Source of the DNA: DATEFF01 sp964586395
GTDB taxonomy: Bacteria; Patescibacteriota; Saccharimonadia; Saccharimonadales; EFPC-124
Direction of reading: 5' to 3'
Assembly: GCA_964586395.1 (NCBI GenBank)
Contig: CAZPGP010000001.1
Coordinates: 33,432 to 97,431, forward strand
DNA length: 64,000 nucleotides
Below are positions 26,001 through 34,244 of the stretch, in pieces. Below the pieces are notes generated by a model. That model had not been told where the DNA came from. It did not search any database and saw only the letters and a program-made list of their open reading frames with translations. A program made the translations under genes and the position numbers. Position 1 is the stretch's first letter. Each line of letters opens with the position of its first letter.

Positions 26001-26761
26001 CTCGCTGCGCGGAAGGTACCCTTAGTCGCCTCGCCACTAATACTCGCGATATCGGCCCCGCCAAACGCAAAGTTACTCAACCATACCGCATTAATCAGTA
26101 ACGGCGGCAAAAGCAGTGGTGCCAGAAACTTCCAGCGCCACATATCCGGCCGAAACACGAAGTACAAAACAATTAGCCCGGCGGCAATTGCCAAGAACTG
26201 AATCTGCGCGCCTATCAGCGCCCACAGCAGCCCAACTACAACCGCGCTGCGAATGTTCGGCCGGAACCGGTGCAGCAGGAACCATACCATATATATAAGA
26301 ATCACGTACGAAATCATGTAGTCGATGTGCCCAGCGGTGAACTTGTAGAACATCGTCGGATTCACAAACGCCGCAAGCCCCAGCAAGAATGCAATCCACG
26401 GCTTGCAGTGATTGCGCGCAATCAGATACACGCCAAAACCACCCGCCGTGAACAGCGAGATCAACAATCCATACAGCAACCACTCTGGCTGCAACCAACT
26501 GAACAATGAGATAACCCACCGCACAAAATAGTCCGACGAATACCCCAGCGGACTGCCCTGCGCCAGCGGCGTCCATGACTCAGACGCGCGGCCAAAGAAA
26601 TTCCCAACCTGCTCGGCGTAGTACGGAAAACTCCAGTCCCAGTACTGACCGACGCCACGCGCAGCCTGGCTCAGTAGTACCGCAAAAAACACCGTGTACA
26701 GCAACACAACCAGCCGATTACCGCGCGGCAAGAACCGTTTGAATGTTTCCAGTTTACTCAT
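23054..26761 (-). CDS. Large GT-C-like glycosyltransferase with two carbohydrate-binding modules
   Basis: About 1,235 residues. The first 390 or so form about a dozen membrane helices with GT-C character (early loop QYWDWSFPYYAEQV). A large exterior part follows with two similar CBM4/9-type jelly rolls: NPSFEPGLWSQNVGDCNNF... and NGSFEDGPWRKKVFDCNNY..., each with a Cys pair (CNN... and C.ST/C.YT). A last membrane helix and a basic tail end the protein. The layout recalls actinobacterial AftD-type arabinofuranosyltransferases; this is an inference. I use ATG 26761, which overlaps the upstream stop by 8 nt; TTG 26773 is less likely. Confidence 0.7.
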   Translation of the reverse strand: MSKLETFKRFLPRGNRLVVLLYTVFFAVLLSQAARGVGQYWDWSFPYYAEQVGNFFGRASESWTPLAQGSPLGYSSDYFVRWVISLFSWLQPEWLLYGLLISLFTAGGFGVYLIARNHCKPWIAFLLGLAAFVNPTMFYKFTAGHIDYMISYVILIYMVWFLLHRFRPNIRSAVVVGLLWALIGAQIQFLAIAAGLIVLYFVFRPDMWRWKFLAPLLLPPLLINAVWLSNFAFGGADIASISGEATKGTFRAASNSEYLNSFNFSFSKATLINKFYGVYELLLYGLLFVLMVVALLRHKGKQMEDVWLLTFMLVMLFLATGLFQLLNLGPLTTLYPMFREVGHFAPVIVLVLLVLLGRLMPRGFMKGAIVVWLVIVVGLSFLRFQTNAQSIDFASARGKFNEFKEFDQKHPEPNGRILAYPFFGQYSFKDFPRAFQSNLPMRNSGHDGFSTYSLNEFIKNSVKPQDFKLSMQYQLLSTRNIDVLKPYNVRYIYDFSDIYESFYDRYVPPSTYDGNIGWIKNNPDFFDQLLAANPDKLKRVSDHILEVTNPTPRITAVDKLYAVDSKDDGELARTFMTLAFPDQTYDYIDKTISRVPENAGSLKPLLANASPGLIDNAGKSLTETIDIDPAKPAKLYATSVPSTIAYQAVDGVVTFFAANPGKFYANGQLVSDGLTAEPMVISQIKMPPGKQYYVGLGTTLKPLKRDGGEVVGRLGSNNALELFADVSGNLVTNPSFEPGLWSQNVGDCNNFDDKPEISMKQSTDTASAGKKSLELSAKHHDACTSTGFQMKGNSLYLLNYDYQSPNAETASFYLRFNNSDENALKRFQTISDDKWHTASYPIITPQDVSSGQLFVHAQGSNEDQPTINRYDNVSMVELSKVGDFPIQISNTAYKTYDLSGGKNTFHYVDKTYDFKNVVNNGSFEDGPWRKKVFDCNNYDKSPKIDMRTTTNAKSDGNQSLELEAAHHTACTYTNVNIEPGTEYLLSFDYQADGEGQIGYYGEFDGVEAGSQDRFTPQKNGWHIYTTKITSPSSTSMKLFLHAYESNGTTNNKVRFDNVKLVAIPPINQQFYVVGEPKAAQALPQKIEFTNDGETHRTVTVRGATGHFTLLLSESYHPSWRLELRDGAAQSWQPGAKVQPVGEHFMASGYANGWLIDPAAICANSPTGCHKNPDGSYDIELLAEFVPQRWFEVNRILSIGTLVVAGGYIALTHRKARQQVESEGVYQHPLVRRRKK

Positions 26762-27866
26762 ATTGCGCTGCAAATGCTTGGTAAGCTTCCTTCTGAGCTA
26801 AGTTGCGCTGGCTGGCGTCGTAGAATTTTTGGGCAACGCGATCATAATTGTCATACATATACTGGAATGCGACCTTTAGCTCGTCCAGTTCATCTAGCTC
26901 GATGTAATAGTCGCCAATCTCGTTATCGCGGAAGAACGAGCTAACTTTAGCGCGGTACGCAATGCCCAAACACGGCGCGGCATTGAACGTCGCCAGAATG
27001 TTGGCATGCAGACGAGTGCCAATGACGAGGTCGAAACTGCCGAGCGTGTTGACCATGTCTTCCAGGCTTTTAGCCTTGTAGATTTCAACCGGGACCTTAC
27101 CCTTCAACTGTTCCTGTACGCGCTCCGACGCCCATAAGTCATCATGCGATTCCTGCTCGCTGACGAGCATTGGCAGCAGCACAACACGGAAGCGTTTGGG
27201 GTCAAGCGAATCGATGAATCCAGCAACACTTGCGGCAAGTTTCGGGAAGTTCTCCTCCGGATCCGGAAGGTGATACAGCAGCGAAATGCCAATCGTGAAC
27301 GGCTCCTCTGGCGGCGGCATTTTGTGCAGGCGAGGTTTGTAATAGGGGAGATTGATGGCAAGGTCAGGCAGAACTTCCACGCCAGCCAGCCCTAAAACCT
27401 CGGCACTGCGACGCTCACGCGCGATTATCGTGTGACTCATTCCGGCCGATGCACGAGCAAGCTTCAGCGACCAGCCCTTCAACCGACCGATGCCCGTACC
27501 AACGTAATGGATCTTCTTGCCAAATAGACGCGCCAACATGTTCAGCGCGATCATCTTGTACAACGATTGGCGTGGAAACTTATCGCCGTACAGTTCCACC
27601 CAGACATCGCCGCCAAAGTAGACGATGTTCTTAACTTCCATAAAGACCTTTAGCTTCTTGATTGCGTCGCTGCCGCTCGTCGTGCTAATTGTCTCGACTA
27701 GACCTTTAGCGCTTTCCGGCAGGAGCGAATCGTCAGCCGAGTTGATGTACAACTTGTGATTTGCAAACAGCTCAGATGCAGCCACCAGGAAAACATCGTC
27801 GCCCAAATTACCACGGCCATAGCTGCCAAGCAGGATCGTACTAGGTTTTTTACTCTTCTCTGTCAT
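26754..27866 (-). CDS. Polysaccharide pyruvyl transferase-family protein
   Basis: 370 residues. Typical blocks of the CsaB/PssM family are present: LGSYGRGNLGDDVFL at the start, NIVYFGGDVW in the middle, YVGTGIGRLKG, and GTRLHANILATFNAAPCLGIAY near the end. The family transfers a ketal-linked pyruvate from phosphoenolpyruvate to a sugar of a cell-envelope polymer. It is in the minus-strand operon between a GT4 gene and the large GT-C gene. Pyruvylated wall polymers often anchor S-layer proteins. Confidence 0.9.
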   Translation of the reverse strand: MTEKSKKPSTILLGSYGRGNLGDDVFLVAASELFANHKLYINSADDSLLPESAKGLVETISTTSGSDAIKKLKVFMEVKNIVYFGGDVWVELYGDKFPRQSLYKMIALNMLARLFGKKIHYVGTGIGRLKGWSLKLARASAGMSHTIIARERRSAEVLGLAGVEVLPDLAINLPYYKPRLHKMPPPEEPFTIGISLLYHLPDPEENFPKLAASVAGFIDSLDPKRFRVVLLPMLVSEQESHDDLWASERVQEQLKGKVPVEIYKAKSLEDMVNTLGSFDLVIGTRLHANILATFNAAPCLGIAYRAKVSSFFRDNEIGDYYIELDELDELKVAFQYMYDNYDRVAQKFYDASQRNLAQKEAYQAFAAQYE

Positions 27867-27868
27867 TA

Positions 27869-28999
27869 CTAACTCCCCATGAATTCGTATTCTTTGGATG
27901 CCACATGCTCGACGCGGAACTGGTCGGCGTAAGCTGCGACTTGTTGCTGTTCGGCCTGATAGTCGGCGGGCGATGCGGCGTACGACTGCAGCAGGTCGTG
28001 GACGGTTCGTCGCAGTATGTCTTCGTCCTTCAACGGCACGACATGCAGCTGTTCGCCAAACACTCCGGCGTACACCGGCAGGTCATACGCTACGACCGGC
28101 GTGCCGACGGCCAGCGCCTCTGCAATTGCTATTCCCCAACCCTCTTCAACGCTCGGGAACACAAACAGTTTGGCGCGAGACATAAGGTCGAACTTAACCT
28201 CGTCGCTCACGTATCCAGCCAACTCGATCGGCAGTTTTTGTTGTTTAATCAATTGCTCCAGACGCTTTTGCTCCGGACCAACACCGATCATGACCGCCTT
28301 AAAGTTCGGGACGCGATCCTTCAGCTCGACGCAAACTCGCACAAAATCATCCACGCCTTTCTGCGTCACCAGCCGCCCACAAAAAGCGAGTGTAATGTCC
28401 TTCCGCGCGTAGGGACGCATGCCGGTCGTCGGATGGACAAAGTTACTGGACAGCAGAATCTGCTGCTTACGGAATCCCATTTCGCGCAGACGATCAGCCA
28501 CCGCTTGGTTAACCACGATCACCTTGCCAAACCCACGACGAATCATCCAGAAACATAACTTCTCCTGCAGGTTCGCCAGCTTGGTGTTGATATTGTCGGG
28601 CCGATCCATATCCTGGATGATGTGGTGAATGTACACCGTCTTGCTCTGGCGCGGTGTGTGTGCCACGAACACCGGCAACACGTCTGGAAGGAAGTGCGAA
28701 CTGGCGACGAGCATGTCGCTCTTGCCCACAAACCTATTCACCCGTTGGGCCGCCTGGAACGCACGCGCTGCATACATCAACGCAATCGACTGACGCAGCC
28801 GAGTGTCGGGGTGGGTGACGGTACGGATACGCTTAACCTCCGGATAGACCTTTTCTTGTCCATCACGGCGCGGCAGAACCAACAGCGGGTCAACCTTCAC
28901 GCGGCTATCAACCAGCCAACCCAACAGACCGCTCATATGCATGTCACCGCCTGACACATCGCCGGTAAAGCAATTTCGGTATACGACTAATCGGTTCAC
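27869..28999 (-). CDS. GT4-family glycosyltransferase
   Basis: 376 residues, GT-B fold. The C-terminal donor-binding half is clear: KDITLAFCGRLVTQKGVDDFV, then FVFPSVEEGWGIAIAEALAVGTPVVAYDLP with the E-x7-E pair of GT4 enzymes. The start overlaps the preceding GT2 gene by 4 nt. It should add a sugar from a nucleotide donor to the growing lipid-linked chain on the cytoplasmic side. Donor and acceptor are unknown. Confidence 0.93.
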   Translation of the reverse strand: MNRLVVYRNCFTGDVSGGDMHMSGLLGWLVDSRVKVDPLLVLPRRDGQEKVYPEVKRIRTVTHPDTRLRQSIALMYAARAFQAAQRVNRFVGKSDMLVASSHFLPDVLPVFVAHTPRQSKTVYIHHIIQDMDRPDNINTKLANLQEKLCFWMIRRGFGKVIVVNQAVADRLREMGFRKQQILLSSNFVHPTTGMRPYARKDITLAFCGRLVTQKGVDDFVRVCVELKDRVPNFKAVMIGVGPEQKRLEQLIKQQKLPIELAGYVSDEVKFDLMSRAKLFVFPSVEEGWGIAIAEALAVGTPVVAYDLPVYAGVFGEQLHVVPLKDEDILRRTVHDLLQSYAASPADYQAEQQQVAAYADQFRVEHVASKEYEFMGS

Positions 29000-29832
29000 G
29001 ACTGCCCCTTCATTGCTCGGCTGGCCTTGAGATAGCCAAGGCCGCCAACAGCGTACTCAGCTGTTTTCAGCAGCAGCATACCGATGCCAACGTGTGGACG
29101 CTGGAGTAGTTTGCCAGGCTTGGAAAAGAACAATTTGTAGCGGGCGAGTGGCCCGGACTGATCAGTTAATGCGGACTTGGTGGGGTTCTTGGCGAAATAC
29201 TCACGGGCGTGTTGGGCGTAATAGTACATCTTGCCCACGGTTCGGCCGAAGTACAGGCGGCCTTCGTTGTGGCGGATAAACTCCGACGCGCGGGCGATCG
29301 GCGCAAGCGCGGCAATTCGGCGCGACAAGTCCCAATCTTCCCCGCCAGTCATTTCTTCGCTGTAACGGCCAGCCTTTTCGAACGCATCGCGGCGGAAAAA
29401 CCGCGCAGCTTCAATTGAATCTTGGCCGACGTAGTACGAACGTTCCAATTGTTTGCACTGCGCCCAAAATCCTTCGCCGAAAGATTCCTCAGGAATGATA
29501 ACGCCGCCAACCTCAGGCTGACGTCGCACAACGTTGACACATGAGCTTACAACTTGCTCCCCTAATTCCATGTCAGAATCAATGACCAACAAATAATCTC
29601 CATTCGCCCGCTCAGCTGCGTAATTCCGCTGGGCCGAACGCTCAGGACCTTTGTTGAAAACCAGGTCGGTATAGCGATGCGCAATCTCCTTGGTGTCGTC
29701 GCTCGAATTATTATCCACCACGATTAATTCGATACGTTTGTAGTCCTGCCCGGCAATTGAATTCAGGCAGGCGTCGAGCGTGGCATGGTTGTTGCGGGTG
29801 GTTACAATAACGGAAACGAGTGGGTCTTTCAT
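28996..29832 (-). CDS. GT2-family glycosyltransferase
   Basis: 278 residues, GT-A fold: VSVIVTTRNNHATLDACLNS at the start, VVDNNSSDDT, and the metal-binding DSDMEL. Further on are GGEDWDLSRRIA and a short C-terminal hydrophobic stretch. It overlaps both neighbours by 4 nt, so translation is coupled along the operon. Confidence 0.93.
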   Translation of the reverse strand: MKDPLVSVIVTTRNNHATLDACLNSIAGQDYKRIELIVVDNNSSDDTKEIAHRYTDLVFNKGPERSAQRNYAAERANGDYLLVIDSDMELGEQVVSSCVNVVRRQPEVGGVIIPEESFGEGFWAQCKQLERSYYVGQDSIEAARFFRRDAFEKAGRYSEEMTGGEDWDLSRRIAALAPIARASEFIRHNEGRLYFGRTVGKMYYYAQHAREYFAKNPTKSALTDQSGPLARYKLFFSKPGKLLQRPHVGIGMLLLKTAEYAVGGLGYLKASRAMKGQS

Positions 29833-30947
29833 ACTTCTGCTCCTACTGCTTGTTTAAAGTCGGCGTAGCTTTGGTCGAATGTAATGCCTTTGCTCCATTC
29901 CCAAGCATTATGGCGAATCTCTTCATATACGCTTGGATGGCTCAGGAGTTTCACGATGCCATACGCCAACGCGGTCGGGGATTGCTCGGCGACGTAGCCC
30001 GTTTGCATATGACGAACGCTATCGCGCAAACCGTTTACATCGTAGACCACAGCGGGCGTACCTTGACTGGCGGCTTCGGTCACGGTCAAGCCCCAGCCTT
30101 CGTGAACGGCGGTTTGTAGTATCAAGTGCGAACGGCGCATCAGCTCAGTTTTCTGGTCGATGCTCACCTTGCCCAGATACTCAATGTCTTCGCGGTACGG
30201 ACTGGTTTCTATCGCGGCCAAGACCTTCTGGCCGTACTCACCGTCGGATTTGCCAGCGATCTTCAGTTTCAACTCCGGTATGACCGCCTTGGCAATTTCG
30301 AACGCTTTGATCTGATCGATCGTACGCTTCATAGCCCGCATAGCGCCGAGGCAAAGCAGGGTGGGCTGTTCAAACTTCTCAATGCCGTCAATACTCGGGA
30401 GCGCTTCAATCTCGATACCTTCGGAAATAATATGCGTGCGATCTGGCTGAAAACCGTGTCGCACAAGATCGCTCGCCGTGCTTTCCGATACCGTCACAAC
30501 CGGCGTCCGCGACTTGGCCAGCAATCGACTCGCCAGCGGCTCCAGTGCGTAATGGCCGATGTGACTCAGCGGGGCTTTGGTTTCGTAGAACCATACCGGA
30601 CCTTCCAGCTGGTGATACAGCAGATACTTCTTGGCTTTTCGTTCAAACAATACGCTGAAATACGGTGCGGCATTCACTTCCTCTATTAGCAGCTGGTACC
30701 GGCCTCGCAAATGACGCAGATAGTACGCCAACGCCTGAAAGGAATGAGTGTAACGGTTGTTGCCAACGCGGATGATCTCTACCCCGTCCAGCACTTCTCG
30801 CTTCGGAGCGCCCGGGTAGCCGCACGTCAGCATCGTCACCTTATGTCCATCTGCGAGCAACCGAGCCGTCAACTCGCGCGCCACGACCTCAGCCCCGCCA
30901 GCCTCGGGGTGCTGGTGATCTTTCCAGGTCAGCCAAAGGATGTTCAT
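29829..30947 (-). CDS. GT4-family glycosyltransferase
   Basis: 372 residues. The N-terminal glycine-rich loop region reads WKDHQHPEAGGAEVVARELTARL, and the C-terminal donor site VHEGWGLTVTEAASQGTPAVVYDV. The AGGAE motif near the start is usual for mannosyl- and glucosyl-transferases of envelope polymers. It overlaps the GT2 gene downstream by 4 nt and follows the GT2/DPMS gene by 2 nt. Confidence 0.93.
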   Translation of the reverse strand: MNILWLTWKDHQHPEAGGAEVVARELTARLLADGHKVTMLTCGYPGAPKREVLDGVEIIRVGNNRYTHSFQALAYYLRHLRGRYQLLIEEVNAAPYFSVLFERKAKKYLLYHQLEGPVWFYETKAPLSHIGHYALEPLASRLLAKSRTPVVTVSESTASDLVRHGFQPDRTHIISEGIEIEALPSIDGIEKFEQPTLLCLGAMRAMKRTIDQIKAFEIAKAVIPELKLKIAGKSDGEYGQKVLAAIETSPYREDIEYLGKVSIDQKTELMRRSHLILQTAVHEGWGLTVTEAASQGTPAVVYDVNGLRDSVRHMQTGYVAEQSPTALAYGIVKLLSHPSVYEEIRHNAWEWSKGITFDQSYADFKQAVGAEV

Positions 30948-30949
30948 GG

Positions 30950-31942
30950 CTAAGCCTTTACCTCCTCAAAAAGCTCGGCTTCCTGCACAATATGCTGCTC
31001 CTCTGGTCGCACAACGTACAGCGGACGGTTCGCAACCTCTGCGTGAATATGCGCAATGTACAGCGACATCATGCCCAGGCACGTCAGGACCAAACCGACC
31101 ATAAAGATAGTCAACATTGCCAGCATCGTCGTGCCGTTAATGCCCAGATGCAGATAATCGCCCAGGAGGTAACGCTCGACGTACAGGAATATACCAGCAG
31201 GAACACTCACCGCGAGAATTCCCGAGCCGATATAACCGGCAAGTCGCAGCGGCAGCAGGCTGTAGGCCGTAAAGCTATTCATAGCCAGGCTTACGAGCTT
31301 CTGGAATGTGTATCCCGGCGTGCCAAACTTGCGCGGCTGCTGCTCGAAATAGATGTAGTCTCGCTCAAATCCCAGCCAGTCAATCAGCCCACGCGTAATA
31401 CGGTTGCGTTCAGTAAATTGGTTAAAGACATTGATAACCTTGCGGTCGAGTAGGCGATAGTCGGTCGCGTTCGGTGTAATCTTGGTGTGCGAGATACGAC
31501 GCATGATCTTGTAGAAAACCTTTGCGCCCATTCGCTTTACGAAGCTCAAATTGCGCGACTTAAACACGCCCACCACAACCTCTGAGCCGGTCTCCCACTT
31601 GCGGATAAACTGCGTCATCAGGCTTGGCGGCATCTGCATGTCGGCGTCCATGATGAGCGCGGCGTTACCGCGAGCGGCGTGCAGGCCAGCAGTCACGGCC
31701 GCCTCCTTACCAAAGTTTCGACTGAACCGAATCAGTCGGACACGACGGTCTTTGCGCGCAAACTTGTGCAAGACCTTGGCGGAGTCGTCCTTACTGCCGT
31801 CGTCCACGAACAGCATCTCAAATTGATATGGTAGGCGATCGCTATGCTCTGCAATTTCTTTGTACAGCAGAGGCAAGTTGTCTGCTTCATTATAGACAGG
31901 CACGATGATCGAAATCAGCGGTGTCCTCGCATGGGCTTTCAT
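30950..31942 (-). CDS. GT2 polyprenyl-phosphate sugar transferase (DPMS/GtrB-like)
   Basis: 330 residues. The catalytic domain has ISIIVPVYNEADNLP, FVDDGSKDDS and the metal motif DADMQMPP, and is followed by two membrane helices near residues 235-300. This DPMS/GtrB design makes polyprenyl-phosphate sugars that GT-C enzymes use outside the membrane. Those acceptor enzymes are encoded downstream in the same operon, and a GtrA gene lies upstream. Overlaps the flippase gene by 4 nt. Confidence 0.9.
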   Translation of the reverse strand: MKAHARTPLISIIVPVYNEADNLPLLYKEIAEHSDRLPYQFEMLFVDDGSKDDSAKVLHKFARKDRRVRLIRFSRNFGKEAAVTAGLHAARGNAALIMDADMQMPPSLMTQFIRKWETGSEVVVGVFKSRNLSFVKRMGAKVFYKIMRRISHTKITPNATDYRLLDRKVINVFNQFTERNRITRGLIDWLGFERDYIYFEQQPRKFGTPGYTFQKLVSLAMNSFTAYSLLPLRLAGYIGSGILAVSVPAGIFLYVERYLLGDYLHLGINGTTMLAMLTIFMVGLVLTCLGMMSLYIAHIHAEVANRPLYVVRPEEQHIVQEAELFEEVKA

Positions 31943-33228
31943 ACTCTTCTCCCCCTATTTTTTAACCACTTAACGCCGGAAATGATACTTAGCAGAATCA
32001 GCATGCTCATACTACCGATGAGCAGGCTCTCGATCACGCTACGCAATGTTGCGTGGTGGGTAATCATCAGTCCGTAGGTGATACTGGCCCCTGTTATTAC
32101 GACATAGACTATCCAGTACCGGCGCAGGGCCATGTAGTAAGATACCACAAGATTTGTGATTGCTACGGCAAAAATTGCCACACTCAAAATCGGCAACAGG
32201 GAAGCGTATTCGCCATATGCGCCGCCCATCAGCAGGCGCGTGATCTCCCCTGGGAAAATCACAAACAACAGGAGTGCCGGCAAACCGGTCGCAGTCAGCA
32301 ACAAAAACGACCGTTTAAGGAGTTGGCGGTTCTGAAGTGTTGTATTTTTGAGTTTTACGCTCGGCATCAGCACCTGAGCGATAGATCCTGTCAGGAAAAA
32401 GATGATCCGAGCGACGGTCGCGATGCCCGCATACAGACCAGCTGTGTGGGCGTCGAAGTAGTGTTTCACGACCAAGATATCAATACTGAACTGCAATGTG
32501 ATCAGCAGTGATGTAACGAGCACCATGCCCGCGTACTTGAGTTCGGGCACCAGCAGCGTCATATCGGGCCGGCTCGTCCAGCGCACGCCCTCAGCGCGCG
32601 TCAGGCCCATGCGTTTAGCCCAGTAGGCTATGTAGATGAGCGCAATCACCTGCGCCGCGACCAAGCCGCCGATCGCACCCACCGTCCCAAATCCGGCCAG
32701 CACCAAGCCGACCGACAAGACAATCTTCGCCGCCGAAGCCAGCAAGTTCGATATCGATGCTACGCCAAACCCTTGTCGTCCGCGCACAAACGCCCCGCGG
32801 AAGGTAAACGGAACCGTCACAACAACGGCAAGCACCAGCACGACGAAAGGCAGCGAATCATTAAACCTGAAGAAGCTCGCCAGCTGGCTACTGAAGATGA
32901 CGCTTAGCGCCAGAAGGAGCAGACTTGCACCTAACGCAATTCGCTCCAGGTCAAAAATCACGCGGTTGCGATGTTCGGCGTTATCGTAGTTGGCAGACAC
33001 GTTCACCGTCACCAACCCCAGGACCGTCAGAAAAATACTCAACTGTAGAAAAAACGATACCAGCGTCTGAACTTCACCAAACGCAGCCGGTGGCAACAGT
33101 CGACCCAGTAGGGGGTAGTACAGGTAATTCAGCGCGCCAACGCCGACCGATCCCAAAAAAAATATGGCGTTGTGCCGTATGAACGGATTCGCGCCTGCTT
33201 GCTTTACTCTTTCAACCCAAAATTTCAC
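31939..33228 (-). CDS. Wzx-type polysaccharide flippase (MOP superfamily)
   Basis: 429 residues with about 12-14 membrane helices. The N-terminus FIRHNAIFFLGSVGVGALNYLYYPLLGRLLPPAAFG (shown here in part: FFLGSVGVGALNYLYYPLLG) matches the polysaccharide-export subfamily of MOP proteins. It should turn lipid-linked repeat units to the outer face. With the O-antigen-ligase/Wzy-like gene at 34245 and the initiating transferase at 35592 it makes a Wzx/Wzy-type pathway. Confidence 0.85.
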   Translation of the reverse strand: MKFWVERVKQAGANPFIRHNAIFFLGSVGVGALNYLYYPLLGRLLPPAAFGEVQTLVSFFLQLSIFLTVLGLVTVNVSANYDNAEHRNRVIFDLERIALGASLLLLALSVIFSSQLASFFRFNDSLPFVVLVLAVVVTVPFTFRGAFVRGRQGFGVASISNLLASAAKIVLSVGLVLAGFGTVGAIGGLVAAQVIALIYIAYWAKRMGLTRAEGVRWTSRPDMTLLVPELKYAGMVLVTSLLITLQFSIDILVVKHYFDAHTAGLYAGIATVARIIFFLTGSIAQVLMPSVKLKNTTLQNRQLLKRSFLLLTATGLPALLLFVIFPGEITRLLMGGAYGEYASLLPILSVAIFAVAITNLVVSYYMALRRYWIVYVVITGASITYGLMITHHATLRSVIESLLIGSMSMLILLSIISGVKWLKNRGRRV

Positions 33229-33267
33229 TCGGCCAATATACCATGGATAGCGGCCGCGTCCAGTCGA

Positions 33268-33729
33268 TTATTTCGCCAGCTGCTGCTTCAAATCTTGTAA
33301 TCGCCCCTGATACGAGCGTGCTGCATCTGCCAACCCTAAGACGTGAAGCGCGCCCACCAAAACATACAAACTGTCCAGCTCGGCGACGCCGGCAGCTTGC
33401 TTTTCGACTTCAGTAAATCTGGCGGCAACTTGGTCGATGAGCCACTTTTCCTGCGTCCGCGTCACGGGCTTTACGGCGACTTGAACTTTCACATCACCAC
33501 CACCCTGCACAACCTCCAACGAGCGAGCGGACTTGTCGCGCTTGATCAAATGCCCCTTCTTGATCAAATTATCAACGTGCACCGCAACCGTCGACACAGA
33601 ACGATAGTTCAGCGCCCGCATAATCTCTCGGTAGCTCGGCCCATAACCATGTGCCGTGATAAAACCTTCGATAAATGTCAGGAGTTCACGTTGCTTTTTG
33701 CTTGGTCGTTGGTCGGTTGTGTCGGTCAT
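33268..33729 (-). CDS. LexA-type winged-helix protein without a protease domain
   Basis: 153 residues. The first 70 or so match the LexA DNA-binding domain (SKKQRELLTFIEGFITAHGY, then GPSYREIMRALNYRSVSTVAVHVDNLIKKGHL). The S24 autoprotease with its Ser-Lys pair is absent; instead there is a linker and a C-terminal helical segment. It overlaps the GtrA gene by 4 nt and opens the flippase/glycosyltransferase operon, so it may regulate that operon or itself rather than the SOS response. The function is inferred. Confidence 0.8.
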   Translation of the reverse strand: MTDTTDQRPSKKQRELLTFIEGFITAHGYGPSYREIMRALNYRSVSTVAVHVDNLIKKGHLIKRDKSARSLEVVQGGGDVKVQVAVKPVTRTQEKWLIDQVAARFTEVEKQAAGVAELDSLYVLVGALHVLGLADAARSYQGRLQDLKQQLAK

Positions 33730-34190
33730 AAGTGCAATGATTTTTGTATCTGTCTGGGCCCCTTAAACACCCATATCTTACCCATGATGTAATTCCAGAA
33801 AATCAAGAACGTCCACACCACGAACTTACCCAGGAATGGACTAATGCCAAGCAGTTCCTGCATACCCCATAGCAACACGTACGTCAGGATGAAGTTAACC
33901 AGCAGGAGCGTGCCGTAACGGAAGATACTTGTGCGAAATTCCTGGCCGGCGGCGTTCTTCTTGAACACCCAGAAGCGGTTCAGTATGTAGCTCGTGATAA
34001 GGCCGGCCACATAAGCAACGGCCGTAGCGGTGAAGAGACCAGTGCCAAGCGGGTTAAAGAAGAGCCAGAATGTTCCGTAGTCCACGCCCGACACGATGGC
34101 GCTCGTGACCAAATACTGCACAATCGTTCCGAGCTCGCCGGAACGTTGCAGCCTATAAAAGTATGGAGCGCGGTAGTACGGATGAATCAT
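33726..34190 (-). CDS. GtrA-family membrane protein
   Basis: 154 residues with four membrane helices in the GtrA pattern: FLVTS-like LVTSAIVSGVDYGTFWLFF, YVAGLITSYILNRFWVF and FVVWTFLIFWNYIMGKIWVF. GtrA proteins are thought to help move or present polyprenyl-phosphate sugars, partnering GtrB-like GT2 enzymes such as the one at 30950. First gene of the minus-strand operon; a TAATGC 8 nt before the ATG suggests a nearly leaderless start. Confidence 0.88.
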   Translation of the reverse strand: MIHPYYRAPYFYRLQRSGELGTIVQYLVTSAIVSGVDYGTFWLFFNPLGTGLFTATAVAYVAGLITSYILNRFWVFKKNAAGQEFRTSIFRYGTLLLVNFILTYVLLWGMQELLGISPFLGKFVVWTFLIFWNYIMGKIWVFKGPRQIQKSLHL

Positions 34191-34244
34191 AAACTAAAGC
34201 ATTATTCTGATAATAATCGTACTACAAGAGGCCGTCATCTGTAA

